A stretch of 64,000 nt of DNA from an uncultured Lachnospira sp. (GCA_910587485.1 CAJUKN010000001.1:165783-229782), one strand, 5' to 3'. Shown: positions 1 through 8,133, counted from the stretch's first letter. Numbers and translations: made by a program. Notes: a model not told the origin generated them from the letters alone.

Positions 1-1
1 G

Positions 2-613
2 ATATCAGAGTCTGTACGTGGCGAGGGTGCAAAACTATACGATAAAAATGGCAATCGCTTTGTCAATGAATTGCTGCCAAGAGATTTGCTTACCAATGAA
101 ATTAAAAAGCAGATGGCTAAGGATGGAACAAATTTTGTATGGGAAGATTTAAGACCGATTAAAAAAGAAGAATTATTGTCACATTTTCCTAATATTGTAC
201 AACATTGTAAAGAACATGGTTATGATGTATTTAAAGAATGTATACCAGTCGTTCCAGCACAACATTATTTTATGGGTGGAATTAAAGTAAATTATGAGAG
301 TAAAACAAGCATGGAAAATTTATATGCTGTTGGTGAAACTGCCTGTAATGGAGTACATGGACGCAATCGTCTTGCCAGTAATTCATTGTTGGAAAGTCTT
401 GTATTTGCAAAACGCGCTGCATTGGATATAGCCCAAAATGGAACAACAGACAACATATTAAATGTTGACCCATGCAATACACAAAAAAGGTCATTGAGTA
501 GTAAAGATGTGGGTGTTATTGTAGATGATTGGTGTCTTGAGCAATATAAAGATGTTGAGGCATTGCAACGTTCTTATAAAGAAATTGTAAAAGAAAAATT
601 AAATTATACATAA
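2..613 (+). CDS. nadB: L-aspartate oxidase, C-terminal part (cut by window start)
   Basis: This is the 3' part of the FAD-dependent L-aspartate oxidase, which makes iminoaspartate in the first step of de novo NAD synthesis. The reading frame is open from base 2, so the start and the FAD-binding N-terminus lie upstream. The visible part begins with ISESVRGEGAKLYD. It contains the family signature HYFMGGIKV followed by NLYAVGETACNGVHGRNRLASN (given here only as a label of the conserved block around residues 88-115 of the visible part), where the His and Arg residues line the active site. A short helical C-terminal domain follows. nadC and the NAD repressor gene niaR lie downstream in the same direction, after a 426-bp gap filled by repeats. 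nadA may lie upstream, outside the window. The identification is firm; only completeness is unknown. Confidence 0.93.
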   Translation: MSESVRGEGAKLYDKNGNRFVNELLPRDLLTNEIKKQMAKDGTNFVWEDLRPIKKEELLSHFPNIVQHCKEHGYDVFKECIPVVPAQHYFMGGIKVNYESKTSMENLYAVGETACNGVHGRNRLASNSLLESLVFAKRAALDIAQNGTTDNILNVDPCNTQKRSLSSKDVGVIVDDWCLEQYKDVEALQRSYKEIVKEKLNYT

Positions 614-640
614 TATAGAGTTTTTAATAAGTTGTTATTT

Positions 641-770
641 AACCTCATCAAGAAAGTTCCCCACTTCAATGCCGCAGAGACATAAGTGGTGGGTGGGGAC
701 TTGCGTTGCGACAGCAGCTAGATGGTTTGAGCAAGTAGTATAGCGGATTGCGAATATCCGCTTTGACTAA
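641..770 (+). repeat. Family A interspersed repeat, copy A1 (complete)
   Basis: This is a non-coding element of about 130 bp beginning AACCTCATCAAGAAAGT and ending CTTTGACTAA. It can fold into a long hairpin: an outer stem of AAGT-CCCC (654-662, one bulged T) with GGGGACTT (695-702), and an inner stem of CCACTT (661-666) with AAGTGG (684-689). A second hairpin pairs AGCGGAT (742-748) with ATCCGCT (756-762). Near-identical copies lie at 3978-4108 and 39005-39168. Shortened ones lie at 25531-25566, 44800-44879 and 54601-54647. It fills the gap between nadB and nadC. Confidence 0.85.
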
Positions 771-973
771 GTTCTTATTTAATAATAACTAAAATAATTA
801 GAACGAAATATATATTAAATAGTATTTAATTGTTGATTTGAAAATGAATATTGTTATAAATAAGAAAAAATATTTGTATATTTAGTTGGATTTTATAGGA
901 TAAATAATATAAAAGTAAATAAGCATAGTGTGAAAAATAATTGCTTCACAAGTTCAATAAAATTTAACTAGCA
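771..973. other. AT-rich intergenic stretch between repeats
   Basis: No gene is visible. The only notable piece is GTGTGAAAAATAAT at 928-941, which matches the left arm of the large hairpin at 8161-8197. With TTCACA at 945-950 it forms a smaller hairpin. Confidence 0.5.
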
Positions 974-1033
974 TTTGTGTCTGTGCGTTGTTTGACACAA
1001 AGTTACTAAATAAAAAGTAGTGTAGAAATGAGG
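974..1033 (+). repeat. Family B leader repeat, copy B1, carrying the nadC ribosome-binding site
   Basis: TTTGTGTC (974-981) pairs with GACACAAA (994-1001). The loop GCGTTGTTT can pair, with several G-U pairs, to AAAGTAGTG (1014-1022), which lies just before the Shine-Dalgarno sequence GAAATGAGG (1025-1033). This gives an H-type pseudoknot topology. The same arrangement occurs at 29126, 32639 (minus strand) and 39188, each time ending in the ribosome-binding site of a different gene. Confidence 0.75.
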
Positions 1034-1039
1034 ATTAAA

Positions 1040-1897
1040 ATGTTTGATAAAGTTACTTTAAAATTAAATGTAGACCCATATATTCTTAGTGCATTAAAAG
1101 AGGATATAACAAGTGAAGATGTTAGTACAAATAGTGTCATGCCAACGTTTCAGCTTGGCGAGGTGGATTTAATATGCAAGCAGGACGGCGTTATTTGCGG
1201 TTTGCAGGTCTTTTCAAGAGTATTTGAATTACTTGATGAAAATACAAAGATAGAGTTGTTTGTAAAGGATGGCGATAAAGTAAAAAAAGATATGCTTATG
1301 GCAAAAGTTACAGGAGATATTCGTGTTCTTTTATGTGGAGAGCGAACAGCACTGAATTATCTTCAGCGAATGAGTGGAATTGCAAGCTATACAAATTCCA
1401 TTGTTCAGTTGCTTGAAGGTACAAATATTCAATTACTTGACACAAGAAAGACAACGCCAAATAATAGAATATTTGAAAAATATGCAGTAAAGGTTGGTGG
1501 GGGCAACAATCACAGATATAATTTAACCGATGGAGTGTTGCTAAAAGATAATCATATAGGTGCTGCTGGAGGGGTTAAAGAAGCTGTTGCTATGGCAAAA
1601 GCGTATGCATCCTTTGTAAGAAAGATAGAAGTGGAAGTAGAAACGCTTGATATGGTTCAAGAAGCAGTTGAAGCAGGAGCGGATATTATTATGTTAGACA
1701 ATATGTCCCATGATATGATGAAAGAAGCGATTGACATTATTAACGGACGTGCGCAAGTTGAAGTTTCAGGCAATGTGACAAAAGAAAACATTGCAAAATT
1801 ATCAAATCTTTCTGTGGACTTTGTTTCAAGCGGAGCGCTTACACATTCAGCTCCAATAATGGATATTTCATTAAAAAACCTTCATCCAATAAGTTGA
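1040..1897 (+). CDS. nadC: Nicotinate-nucleotide pyrophosphorylase (carboxylating)
   Basis: Quinolinate phosphoribosyltransferase converts quinolinate and PRPP to nicotinate mononucleotide, CO2 and PPi in the cytoplasm. The protein has about 285 residues, the usual length. An N-terminal open-faced domain is followed by an alpha/beta barrel with the signatures ERTALNYLQRMSGIA, LDTRKTTP and HRYNLTDGVLLKDNH, and with EVEVET and IMLDNM carrying substrate-binding residues. I choose ATG 1040 because GAGG (1030-1033) lies six bases before it. The in-frame ATG at 1028 is itself part of that Shine-Dalgarno sequence. It follows nadB and precedes niaR, so it belongs to the NAD biosynthesis cluster. Its leader is a family B repeat, which may influence translation. 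Confidence 0.96.
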   Translation: MFDKVTLKLNVDPYILSALKEDITSEDVSTNSVMPTFQLGEVDLICKQDGVICGLQVFSRVFELLDENTKIELFVKDGDKVKKDMLMAKVTGDIRVLLCGERTALNYLQRMSGIASYTNSIVQLLEGTNIQLLDTRKTTPNNRIFEKYAVKVGGGNNHRYNLTDGVLLKDNHIGAAGGVKEAVAMAKAYASFVRKIEVEVETLDMVQEAVEAGADIIMLDNMSHDMMKEAIDIINGRAQVEVSGNVTKENIAKLSNLSVDFVSSGALTHSAPIMDISLKNLHPIS

Positions 1898-1916
1898 TTT
1901 GCAGAGGTGGTAAAAA

Positions 1917-2462
1917 GTGAATGGAGAAGAGCGAAGAGAGAAGATAATCAATATTTTAAAATCAAGTGATATGCCGATATCAGGAATCAATCTTGCCAAA
2001 CGCTTTCAGGTTAGCAGACAAGTCATTGTTCAAGATATTGCATTAATTCGAGCAAAAGATATTCATATATATTCAACTAATAAAGGGTATATGATAGATA
2101 ATAAACAAGAATGTACCCGCGTTTTTAAAGTAATACACACAGATTCTGAGGTAAAAACAGAGCTTGAAACGATTATTGACTTTGGCGGCTGGGTAAAAGA
2201 TGTTTTTGTCTATCATAAAGTTTATGGTGTGATAAAGGCAGATATGAACATTCATTCAAGGCATGATATCAAAGAATATTTAGACGAAATTAAAAGTGGA
2301 AAATCCAGTCTTTTAAAAAATGTTACATCAGGGTATCATTATCATACCGTGGTGGCAGATGATGAAAAAACGCTGAATTTGATTCAGAACAGTTTATATC
2401 AATTAGGTTTTTTGGCAAAATTGCAGGAATATGAACCAGTCGATTTTTGGTCAGAGAAATAA
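1917..2462 (+). CDS. niaR: NiaR-type transcriptional repressor of NAD biosynthesis
   Basis: This 181-residue regulator has an N-terminal winged helix-turn-helix (residues about 5-60, with ISGINLAKRFQVSRQVIVQD as recognition region) and a C-terminal 3H domain. The 3H domain is named for three conserved histidines, seen here in VYHKVYG, HSRHD and GYHYHT, which in the family help bind a metal and nicotinic acid. NiaR (YrxA) represses NAD biosynthesis and niacin uptake genes when nicotinate is available. The start is GTG 1917 behind GAGGTGG. The gene lies 19 bp after nadC and is almost certainly co-transcribed, giving feedback control of its own operon. No operator could be assigned with confidence. 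Confidence 0.92.
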   Translation: MNGEERREKIINILKSSDMPISGINLAKRFQVSRQVIVQDIALIRAKDIHIYSTNKGYMIDNKQECTRVFKVIHTDSEVKTELETIIDFGGWVKDVFVYHKVYGVIKADMNIHSRHDIKEYLDEIKSGKSSLLKNVTSGYHYHTVVADDEKTLNLIQNSLYQLGFLAKLQEYEPVDFWSEK

Positions 2463-2580
2463 AACAGTGGAGTGTTTATAAAATGATAAAAGAAGAATGC
2501 TGCACGAAGTAAAAATAGTGTGAATAGAACAGGAAACTGTCTATTAAATTTGCAAGTTACAGAAAGGTGTAATTATTTTT

Positions 2581-3948
2581 ATGGAAAGAGAAAAACTAAA
2601 AACAAGATTGGGATTTATCCTTTTATCAGCAGGCTGTGCTATTGGTATTGGAAATGTATGGAAGTTTCCATATATAGCTGGGCAAAGTGGCGGCGGTGCC
2701 TTTGTTTTGTTCTATTTTATATTTTTAGCTATTTTAGGTTTGCCTGTGATGTGTATGGAGTTTGCAGTTGGAAGAGCAAGCAAAAAAAGTCCAATAAAAG
2801 CATATCAGGTACTTGAAAAAAAAGGAACAAAGTGGCATATTCATGGATATTTCACATTAATTGGCTGTTATTTATTAATGATGTTTTACACAACAGTGGC
2901 TGGTTGGATGCTGCACTATTTTTATTTGACAGCAACAGGTAAACTGAATGGAGTAGATTCGCAAACAATTGCGGCTACGTTTTCAGATATGCTTGCACAG
3001 CCTGAAGTTATGGTTTTTTGGATGATTCTTGTTGTATTGATGGGGATTATAGTTTGTACGAGAGGACTGCAAAATAGTTTAGAGCGTATTACAAAAATAA
3101 TGATGATTGCGCTTTTATTGATTATGGTTATTCTGGCAGGACATAGCTTTTTTATGTCTGGCGCAAAAGAAGGATTACAATTTTATCTGCTGCCAGATTT
3201 TGACCGTATGAAACAGGTTGGTATTGTAACAACATTGACCAATGCAATGAATCAAGCCTTTTTTACATTAAGTCTAGGCATTGGTGCAATGGCGATTTTT
3301 GGAAGTTATATTGATAAAAAACATACTTTATTAGGAGAGTCTGTTCGTGTTGTTTTACTGGATACATTTGTAGCAATTACTGCTGGACTGATTATTTTTC
3401 CAGCTTGTTTTACATATCATGTTGACCAAACTGCAGGTCCAAGTCTGATATTTATTACTTTGCCTAATATTTTTGCCAGTATGCCATTAGGACGTTTGTG
3501 GGGAAGTTTATTTTTCTTATTTATGTCTTTTGCAGCATTATCTACAGTTTTTGCGGTGTTTGAAAATATTATATGCTGTGGTATGGAATTGGCAAATTGC
3601 AGCAGAAAAAAATCAGGAATAGTTAATTTTGTATTGATTGTAATCTTATCACTTCCATGTGTATTGGGCTACAATATTTTAAGCTGGAATGGATTTGAAA
3701 TATTTGGCGGAACAGTCTTGGATTTTGAGGACTTTTTAGTTAGTAACTTATTTTTACCAATTGGCTCTTTGGTTTATTTATTGTTTTGTGTCACAAGATA
3801 TGGTTGGGACTGGGAAAACTTCAAACAAGAAGCCAATACAGGAAATGGAATAAAAATACAAAATTGGATGAAAGGCTATGTAAAATATGTATTGCCTATT
3901 ATTATCATATTTATATTTATTTTTGGTATTTATGATAAATTTTTTTGA
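2581..3948 (+). CDS. Neurotransmitter:sodium symporter (NSS) family transporter
   Basis: This is a 455-residue polytopic membrane protein with the LeuT-fold signature near its N-terminus (AGCAIGIGNVWKFPYIAG at about residues 17-34). There the unwound TM1 binds sodium and substrate. Another conserved part is FTLSLGIGAMAIFGSY (TM6 region). About 11 hydrophobic segments can be counted, the common number for bacterial members such as TnaT. Substrates in the family are amino acids (Trp, Tyr, Met, Leu) moved with sodium; the substrate here cannot be read from sequence. Start ATG 2581 has a weak upstream AGAAAGGTG. The gene follows niaR after 118 bp and is probably separate from the NAD cluster in function. 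Confidence 0.9.
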   Translation: MEREKLKTRLGFILLSAGCAIGIGNVWKFPYIAGQSGGGAFVLFYFIFLAILGLPVMCMEFAVGRASKKSPIKAYQVLEKKGTKWHIHGYFTLIGCYLLMMFYTTVAGWMLHYFYLTATGKLNGVDSQTIAATFSDMLAQPEVMVFWMILVVLMGIIVCTRGLQNSLERITKIMMIALLLIMVILAGHSFFMSGAKEGLQFYLLPDFDRMKQVGIVTTLTNAMNQAFFTLSLGIGAMAIFGSYIDKKHTLLGESVRVVLLDTFVAITAGLIIFPACFTYHVDQTAGPSLIFITLPNIFASMPLGRLWGSLFFLFMSFAALSTVFAVFENIICCGMELANCSRKKSGIVNFVLIVILSLPCVLGYNILSWNGFEIFGGTVLDFEDFLVSNLFLPIGSLVYLLFCVTRYGWDWENFKQEANTGNGIKIQNWMKGYVKYVLPIIIIFIFIFGIYDKFF

Positions 3949-3977
3949 TAGAGTATGTATTTTGTATCATATATTTT

Positions 3978-4108
3978 AATCTCATCAAGGAAGTCCCGCC
4001 ATTTCAATGCTACAGAGCCATAAGTGGTGGGTGGGGACTTGCGTTGCGATAGCAGCTAGATGGTTTGAGCAAATAGCGTGGTGGATTGTGAATATTTGCT
4101 TTGACTAG
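3978..4108 (+). repeat. Family A interspersed repeat, copy A2 (complete)
   Basis: This copy aligns along its whole length with the one at 641-770, with scattered substitutions. It begins AATCTCATCAAGGAAGTCCC and ends GCTTTGACTA. The outer GGGGACTT arm is intact. The second hairpin is degraded (GTGGAT versus ATTTGC), which suggests an older copy. It lies between the NSS transporter and blaI. No gene is seen in the remaining gap up to 4227. Confidence 0.82.
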
Positions 4109-4227
4109 TATACCAAGTTTATAGAAAGTAAAAAATATTATCAAAATAAAATTTTAAAAAGTGATAGAAGCCTTAAATGGATAATTTTGAATTGTTGAAT
4201 ATTTTTACAATATTTGTCAACAAACTT

Positions 4228-4257
4228 ATTTACAAGCGTAAATTAATCTGATAAAAT
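4228..4257 (+). promoter_or_regulatory. Predicted promoter of the blaI-blaR1 pair with overlapping dyad operator
   Basis: A -35 box TTTACA (4229-4234) lies 17 bases before a -10 box TAAAAT (4252-4257). A perfect inverted repeat ATTTAC-AAGC-GTAAAT (4228-4243) covers the -35 box. BlaI-type repressors bind TACA/TGTA-like dyads over their own promoters, so autoregulation is a reasonable inference. Confidence 0.55.
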
Positions 4258-4351
4258 AATAATGATAAATAATATTAAATTATTATTTATTGTTGTTATT
4301 TTTTTTGCAAATATAGACGATATTAAAAGTAACTTGTAGAAATGGAGCAAT

Positions 4352-4744
4352 ATGAACGAGATTACACCAAGCGAAAATGAATGGGCAATTATGGAAGTTG
4401 TATGGGATTCTAATGAAAGTATGACTGCATCAGAAATCATCCATACATTAAAAGGAAAACTTGATGTAAGCAGTAAGACGATACGTGTTATGATTAACCG
4501 ACTTGTCACAAAAGGCATATTAAGTTACACCGTAGATTCAAAAGATGCAAGGATATATCACTATATGGCTATGAAAAGTAAAAAGGAATGTCTTGAACTG
4601 AAAAGTGAGCGTTTTGTAAACAATTATTTTGGAGGTAACACCTCTCTTGCAGTAGCAAGCTTTTTACAATCTGCCAATATTTCAGAAGAGCAGATAAAGA
4701 CACTTCACAAGTTAATTGAACAGCTTGAACAGGAAAAATTATAA
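4352..4744 (+). CDS. BlaI/MecI/CopY family repressor
   Basis: This 130-residue winged-helix repressor of the penicillinase-repressor family binds operator dyads as a dimer and is inactivated by proteolysis. The N-terminus ITPSENEWAIMEVVWD and the recognition helix region VSSKTIRVMINRLVTKGIL are typical. The C-terminal half (residues about 75-125) forms the dimerisation helices. A membrane metallopeptidase of the BlaR1 family follows after 30-40 bp, the standard arrangement. No beta-lactamase gene is adjacent, so the regulon may be only this pair or may lie elsewhere. The ATG has GGAGC upstream with short spacing. Confidence 0.92.
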   Translation: MNEITPSENEWAIMEVVWDSNESMTASEIIHTLKGKLDVSSKTIRVMINRLVTKGILSYTVDSKDARIYHYMAMKSKKECLELKSERFVNNYFGGNTSLAVASFLQSANISEEQIKTLHKLIEQLEQEKL

Positions 4745-4786
4745 AGCGATTTTGTTACAAAGCAGCATTTTAGCATGGGGTTTTAT

Positions 4787-6073
4787 ATGATTGATTGGTT
4801 TGCAATTAAAAGTTATATGGATTTTGCAGCACAATATTGCTTGATAAAATGTGTAAAAACAATAACTATTGGCTGGATATTATTCTTTCTTATCTATTTA
4901 ATACGATTTTTTAATAAAAAGAAAAATTCTACAATAAATTATTATGCTATGCTTCTTTTAGTTCCTGCTGTTTTTATGGGAATGAGTAAGGTGTTCTTTA
5001 TAGGAAGGATAAACTATTATTCATCACTTTTGAATTTTTTATTGACACCATTATTAGGATACATATATTTTAGTGTCGTTTTTGTATTATTGGTACATTT
5101 TATCTATTTAGACCATAAAATGAAAAAGAATGTATATGCTTTACCGCAGTGGACGAATACAATCTTTATTCAAGATTGTATCAATAGTGTTATCTTTACA
5201 AATGACCATTTTAGCCATTACTATTTAAATCATGTTCGAGTCTATATTATAAATGAAAATATAAGTCCATTTTCAGGAGGCTTATTTCATCCTTTTGTTG
5301 TATTGCCAAATATTATTGTAAATTCATGGGATAAAGAAAAGCAAAAGATTGTGCTTTGCCATGAGTTGATACATATAAAATCAGGGCATATTTTTTGGAA
5401 ATATATTTTTTCTTTTATAAAAATTTATTGGTGGATAAATCCATTGATTTATTTCTTTGAAAAACAGTTGCATGAAGATATGGAGATGGTCTGCGATGAA
5501 AAAAGTATTTTTTATACTCATCTGCCAAAAGCAGAGTATGGAAAATTGCTTTTAGATATGGTTCTTATTTTAAAAGCTGTTCATTCTCAAGGGATTGCAA
5601 CTTTTGTAAATAGAAATGATTATCAAGTTTTAAAGACAAGAATTGGAAGTCTTTCGATTCATCAAAAAAATTATTATAAAAAATATTTTATTATCTTTAT
5701 AGCTGTATTTACTGGGATTGTTGCTACTATAATGGCAACATCATATCCTCGTTATACGAAATTTACGGATGCTTCTTTATTTAATGAACAACTGGAATAT
5801 ATTTCAGAGTTAGAAAATCTTGTTTCAGGAGTGCAGATAAAAGATGGCACACTTTTAATTGATGATGATACATTTAAGCAGACCTTAAAGGATAAAAACA
5901 TTACTGGAGAGTATGTGTATATATATTTTGATGGCATTATGAAAGTACCCGGCAGCGGTGGCGGAGGTAATACTGCAAGAGTTTCTACAAATGATTTTTC
6001 TGATATCACATACTTAGCATTGGATTGTATTGAAAATGATATCTTAAATGTATTTTTAAAATATATACTATAG
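4787..6073 (+). CDS. BlaR1-type M56 family membrane metallopeptidase, short sensor tail
   Basis: This is an integral membrane zinc protease of the BlaR1/MecR1 family, which signals by triggering cleavage of its partner repressor. Four N-terminal hydrophobic segments surround the cytoplasmic protease domain. That domain has the zinc motif HELIH and a downstream acidic ligand in EDMEMVCDEKS. A further TM segment (ending near the sequence coded around 5730) precedes an outer domain of only about 110 residues. That is too short for the penicillin-binding domain of true BlaR1 (about 240 residues). The signal sensed is therefore probably not a beta-lactam. I prefer ATG 4787, which has GGGG seven bases upstream; ATG 4775 has no ribosome-binding site. 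Confidence 0.85.
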   Translation: MIDWFAIKSYMDFAAQYCLIKCVKTITIGWILFFLIYLIRFFNKKKNSTINYYAMLLLVPAVFMGMSKVFFIGRINYYSSLLNFLLTPLLGYIYFSVVFVLLVHFIYLDHKMKKNVYALPQWTNTIFIQDCINSVIFTNDHFSHYYLNHVRVYIINENISPFSGGLFHPFVVLPNIIVNSWDKEKQKIVLCHELIHIKSGHIFWKYIFSFIKIYWWINPLIYFFEKQLHEDMEMVCDEKSIFYTHLPKAEYGKLLLDMVLILKAVHSQGIATFVNRNDYQVLKTRIGSLSIHQKNYYKKYFIIFIAVFTGIVATIMATSYPRYTKFTDASLFNEQLEYISELENLVSGVQIKDGTLLIDDDTFKQTLKDKNITGEYVYIYFDGIMKVPGSGGGGNTARVSTNDFSDITYLALDCIENDILNVFLKYIL

Positions 6074-6536
6074 CTTGCTTGTTAAGGCAAATGATTGTAT
6101 CGTTATTAAGACAAGGAAAGTATTGTAAGAATATAGGCAAGCAGCAGATGAAAACCTGCTGCCTTTAGGCGGTGAGAGGAGTCTTGTATATTCTTGCAAA
6201 AAACACTATCCCATATATAATACCTACATAGAGAAAACCGTTGAGAGCCATTGTTCTGAAGGCACTCTTTGTACTTTGAAAAGTTAAGATAGAAGGTTTT
6301 TAACACAAATCGTTGTTAATGTAAAATCTTAAACGTATCAAAAATCTACTGCATAGCATGGGAAATTTTAGTACTAGTGCAGTTACAAGCCCATTATCCT
6401 TAGGTGATGGTTAGTTGACAGGATGACCCTTATATAAACAAATAAACAAGGAGGTTGAATTGTTTAAGCGTAAATGTACATTGTATATTTTTAATAATTG
6501 CAATTTTATTTGCGTTTATGACAGGAAAGGAGTGTT
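6074..6536. other. Gap before the helical-protein cassette; hairpin and possible leader ORF
   Basis: A hairpin GCAGCAG (6141-6147)/CTGCTGC (6156-6162) followed by CTTT may be a weak terminator for blaR1. A short ATG frame at 6358-6414 codes for 18 residues ending SPLSLGDG, which echoes FSLGDYA in the protein coded at 7372. It has no ribosome-binding site, so I do not call it a gene. A strong AAGGAGG at 6448-6454 precedes TTG codons at 6455 and 6460 that open overlapping short frames (70 and about 30 residues) running into the next gene. This could be a translationally coupled leader peptide. TTGACA at 6415-6420 has no properly spaced -10 box. Confidence 0.35.
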
Positions 6537-7337
6537 ATGCGAGTACAAAACGTAAACAACAATGTAGCGAACATGAAGACAGGGATGTCGCAAAGTGCAG
6601 ATGCTACGACCAAAAATCTTCAAAGTCAGATACTAGCAAAACAGCAAGAACTAAAAAAGTTGTCTGAAAATCAAGATATGACAATGGAAGCTAAGATGAA
6701 GAAAAGACAAGAAATTAATCAGCAAATTGCTGATTTAAACAGACAACTTCGTCAGCACGAAATTGAACAGCGTAAAGAAAAGCAAAAAGAAGAAGCTTCC
6801 ATGAACGATATGTTAGGCGGTGAGCCAGCAAATAATGCTGCATCTGCACAACAATCTCAAACCAATGCAGGATTATCAGATACCAATATGAAAGCCATGA
6901 TTTCAGCCGATGCTTCCATGAAGATGTCTAACGTGCAAGGCAGTGTTGTTGCATCAATGAAGCGAATAGCCAATGTGTTAAGAGGTGAAATAAAGCAAGA
7001 TGCAGGACGTGGCGTGTCTGTTGATAGGAAAGAGCAAGAATTGGCAGATATTGAGGAGAGAGCCTTAAATGCAGCAAAAGGTCAGATGAAAGAATTAAAG
7101 GGCGCTCATAATTCTGTTAAAGAAGCAAGAAAGGATGCTGTTAAGGAAGCAAGAAAAGATAAGTTGAATATGCCAAATAAAAATTTGGATAAGTTAGATA
7201 ATACAAGCAATGCTTTTACAAGCAATACTTCCGTTATCTTTAAGGAAAAGGATGCTTCAGTTACATTAACATCTACAGGAAACAGCAGTAATTTTAATAA
7301 TAAAGTCAATGATGGCGGCATTAATATTATCATATAA
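6537..7337 (+). CDS. FlxA-like coiled-coil protein
   Basis: This 266-residue soluble protein starts MRVQNVNNNVANMKTG, with no signal peptide. Residues about 25-80 form a Gln/Lys-rich coiled coil typical of the FlxA-like family (LQSQILAKQQELKKL and QEINQQIADLNRQLRQHE). The middle is Ala/Asn/Met-rich, then a second charged helical part (about 160-215), and an Asn/Ser-rich C-terminus ending GGINIII. FlxA-like proteins are poorly characterised and in E. coli belong to the flagellar sigma-28 regulon. AAAGGAG lies just before ATG 6537. It heads a run of four genes of similar composition, each with its own strong ribosome-binding site. The family call is by pattern, and the biochemical role is unknown. 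Confidence 0.6.
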   Translation: MRVQNVNNNVANMKTGMSQSADATTKNLQSQILAKQQELKKLSENQDMTMEAKMKKRQEINQQIADLNRQLRQHEIEQRKEKQKEEASMNDMLGGEPANNAASAQQSQTNAGLSDTNMKAMISADASMKMSNVQGSVVASMKRIANVLRGEIKQDAGRGVSVDRKEQELADIEERALNAAKGQMKELKGAHNSVKEARKDAVKEARKDKLNMPNKNLDKLDNTSNAFTSNTSVIFKEKDASVTLTSTGNSSNFNNKVNDGGINIII

Positions 7338-7371
7338 AAAAATGTTCGTTTATAATAAAGGAGGAATTTAT

Positions 7372-8133
7372 ATGTCAACAATTAATAATTTTAGTGATTA
7401 TACAAGTCAATATAATACCAATCAGGATTATTCTTCTCTGTTTTCAGGTATGCAGAGCGGAACAACAACAAACAGCTTTAGTCTTGGAGATTATGCTACC
7501 ATAAAAAATGGAAGCTATAAAAAGCTATTGAAAGCTTATTACAACAAACAGAATACAGACAAGACATCTTCAGATTCAAAGAAAGTTAGTGCAGATAAAA
7601 AATCAAAAATGATTAAAGATAGTGCTGATACATTAAAGAAAGCAGCAGATGCATTAAATGACAAGTCATTGTGGGAAAAGAAGAAAATAAAAAAGACAGA
7701 TGAAGAAACAAAAGAATCCATCGAGACAGAAGACTATGATTGGGATGCAATCACAAAGGCTGTACAGAATTTTGTTGACAGCTATAATGATGTAATTAAA
7801 GAAGCAGGAGATGCAGATTCAAGGTCTGTTCTTAGAAGTACTCTTTTTATGACCGGTTCTATGTCAAGGAATCAAAATTTATTATCAAAGGTTGGTATTT
7901 CTATTGGTAAAGATAATAAATTATCGTTGGATAAAGATGCATTAAAAGAATCAAAAATAAGTGATTTAAAGAGTTTATTTACAGGATACAATTCTGTTGC
8001 CAATAGAGTATCACAAAAAGCTTCATCTATTTCTGGCTATGCAGCACAGAGCGGAAGTGCATATAATAGCAAAGGTTCATATTATCAATCCGTGTCTTCT
8101 GTAAAGTCAGATAAGGTGGATGAAGAAGTATAA
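7372..8133 (+). CDS. Asn/Ser-rich protein with FliD C-terminal-like region
   Basis: This 253-residue protein starts at ATG 7372 behind AAAGGAGG. The N-terminus is rich in Asn, Thr, Ser and Tyr and has no signal peptide, as in substrates of the flagellar export system. The C-terminal half resembles the end of the flagellar cap protein FliD: FVDSYNDVIKEAGD, then a stretch around SVLRSTLF, then LLSKVGISIGKDNKLSLDKD and SDLKSLFTGYNS. It lacks the large FliD N-terminal and central domains (FliD is usually 450 residues or more). The middle is Lys-rich and helical. It may be a truncated cap-like or adhesin-like secreted protein. No flagellar structural genes lie in the window, so the link rests on sequence resemblance only. 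Confidence 0.55.
   Translation: MSTINNFSDYTSQYNTNQDYSSLFSGMQSGTTTNSFSLGDYATIKNGSYKKLLKAYYNKQNTDKTSSDSKKVSADKKSKMIKDSADTLKKAADALNDKSLWEKKKIKKTDEETKESIETEDYDWDAITKAVQNFVDSYNDVIKEAGDADSRSVLRSTLFMTGSMSRNQNLLSKVGISIGKDNKLSLDKDALKESKISDLKSLFTGYNSVANRVSQKASSISGYAAQSGSAYNSKGSYYQSVSSVKSDKVDEEV

Noticed and set aside
974..1001. TTTGTGTC-N12-GACACAAA as a NiaR operator of nadC
   Set aside because: The same dyad lies before a LysR gene and a MATE gene as part of a longer repeat, so the repeat explanation is better; NiaR binding was not assumed.
2520..2816. 98-codon frame overlapping the NSS transporter start
   Set aside because: It is out of frame with a well conserved protein and has no family match or ribosome-binding site.
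6135..6300. Structured stretch after blaR1 as a c-di-GMP riboswitch or small RNA
   Set aside because: I compared it from memory with the GEMM, SRP and RNase P cores and found no match; only one hairpin is convincing.
6358..6414. 18-codon frame ending SPLSLGDG
   Set aside because: No ribosome-binding site; the similarity to FSLGDYA in a nearby protein is too short to be meaningful.
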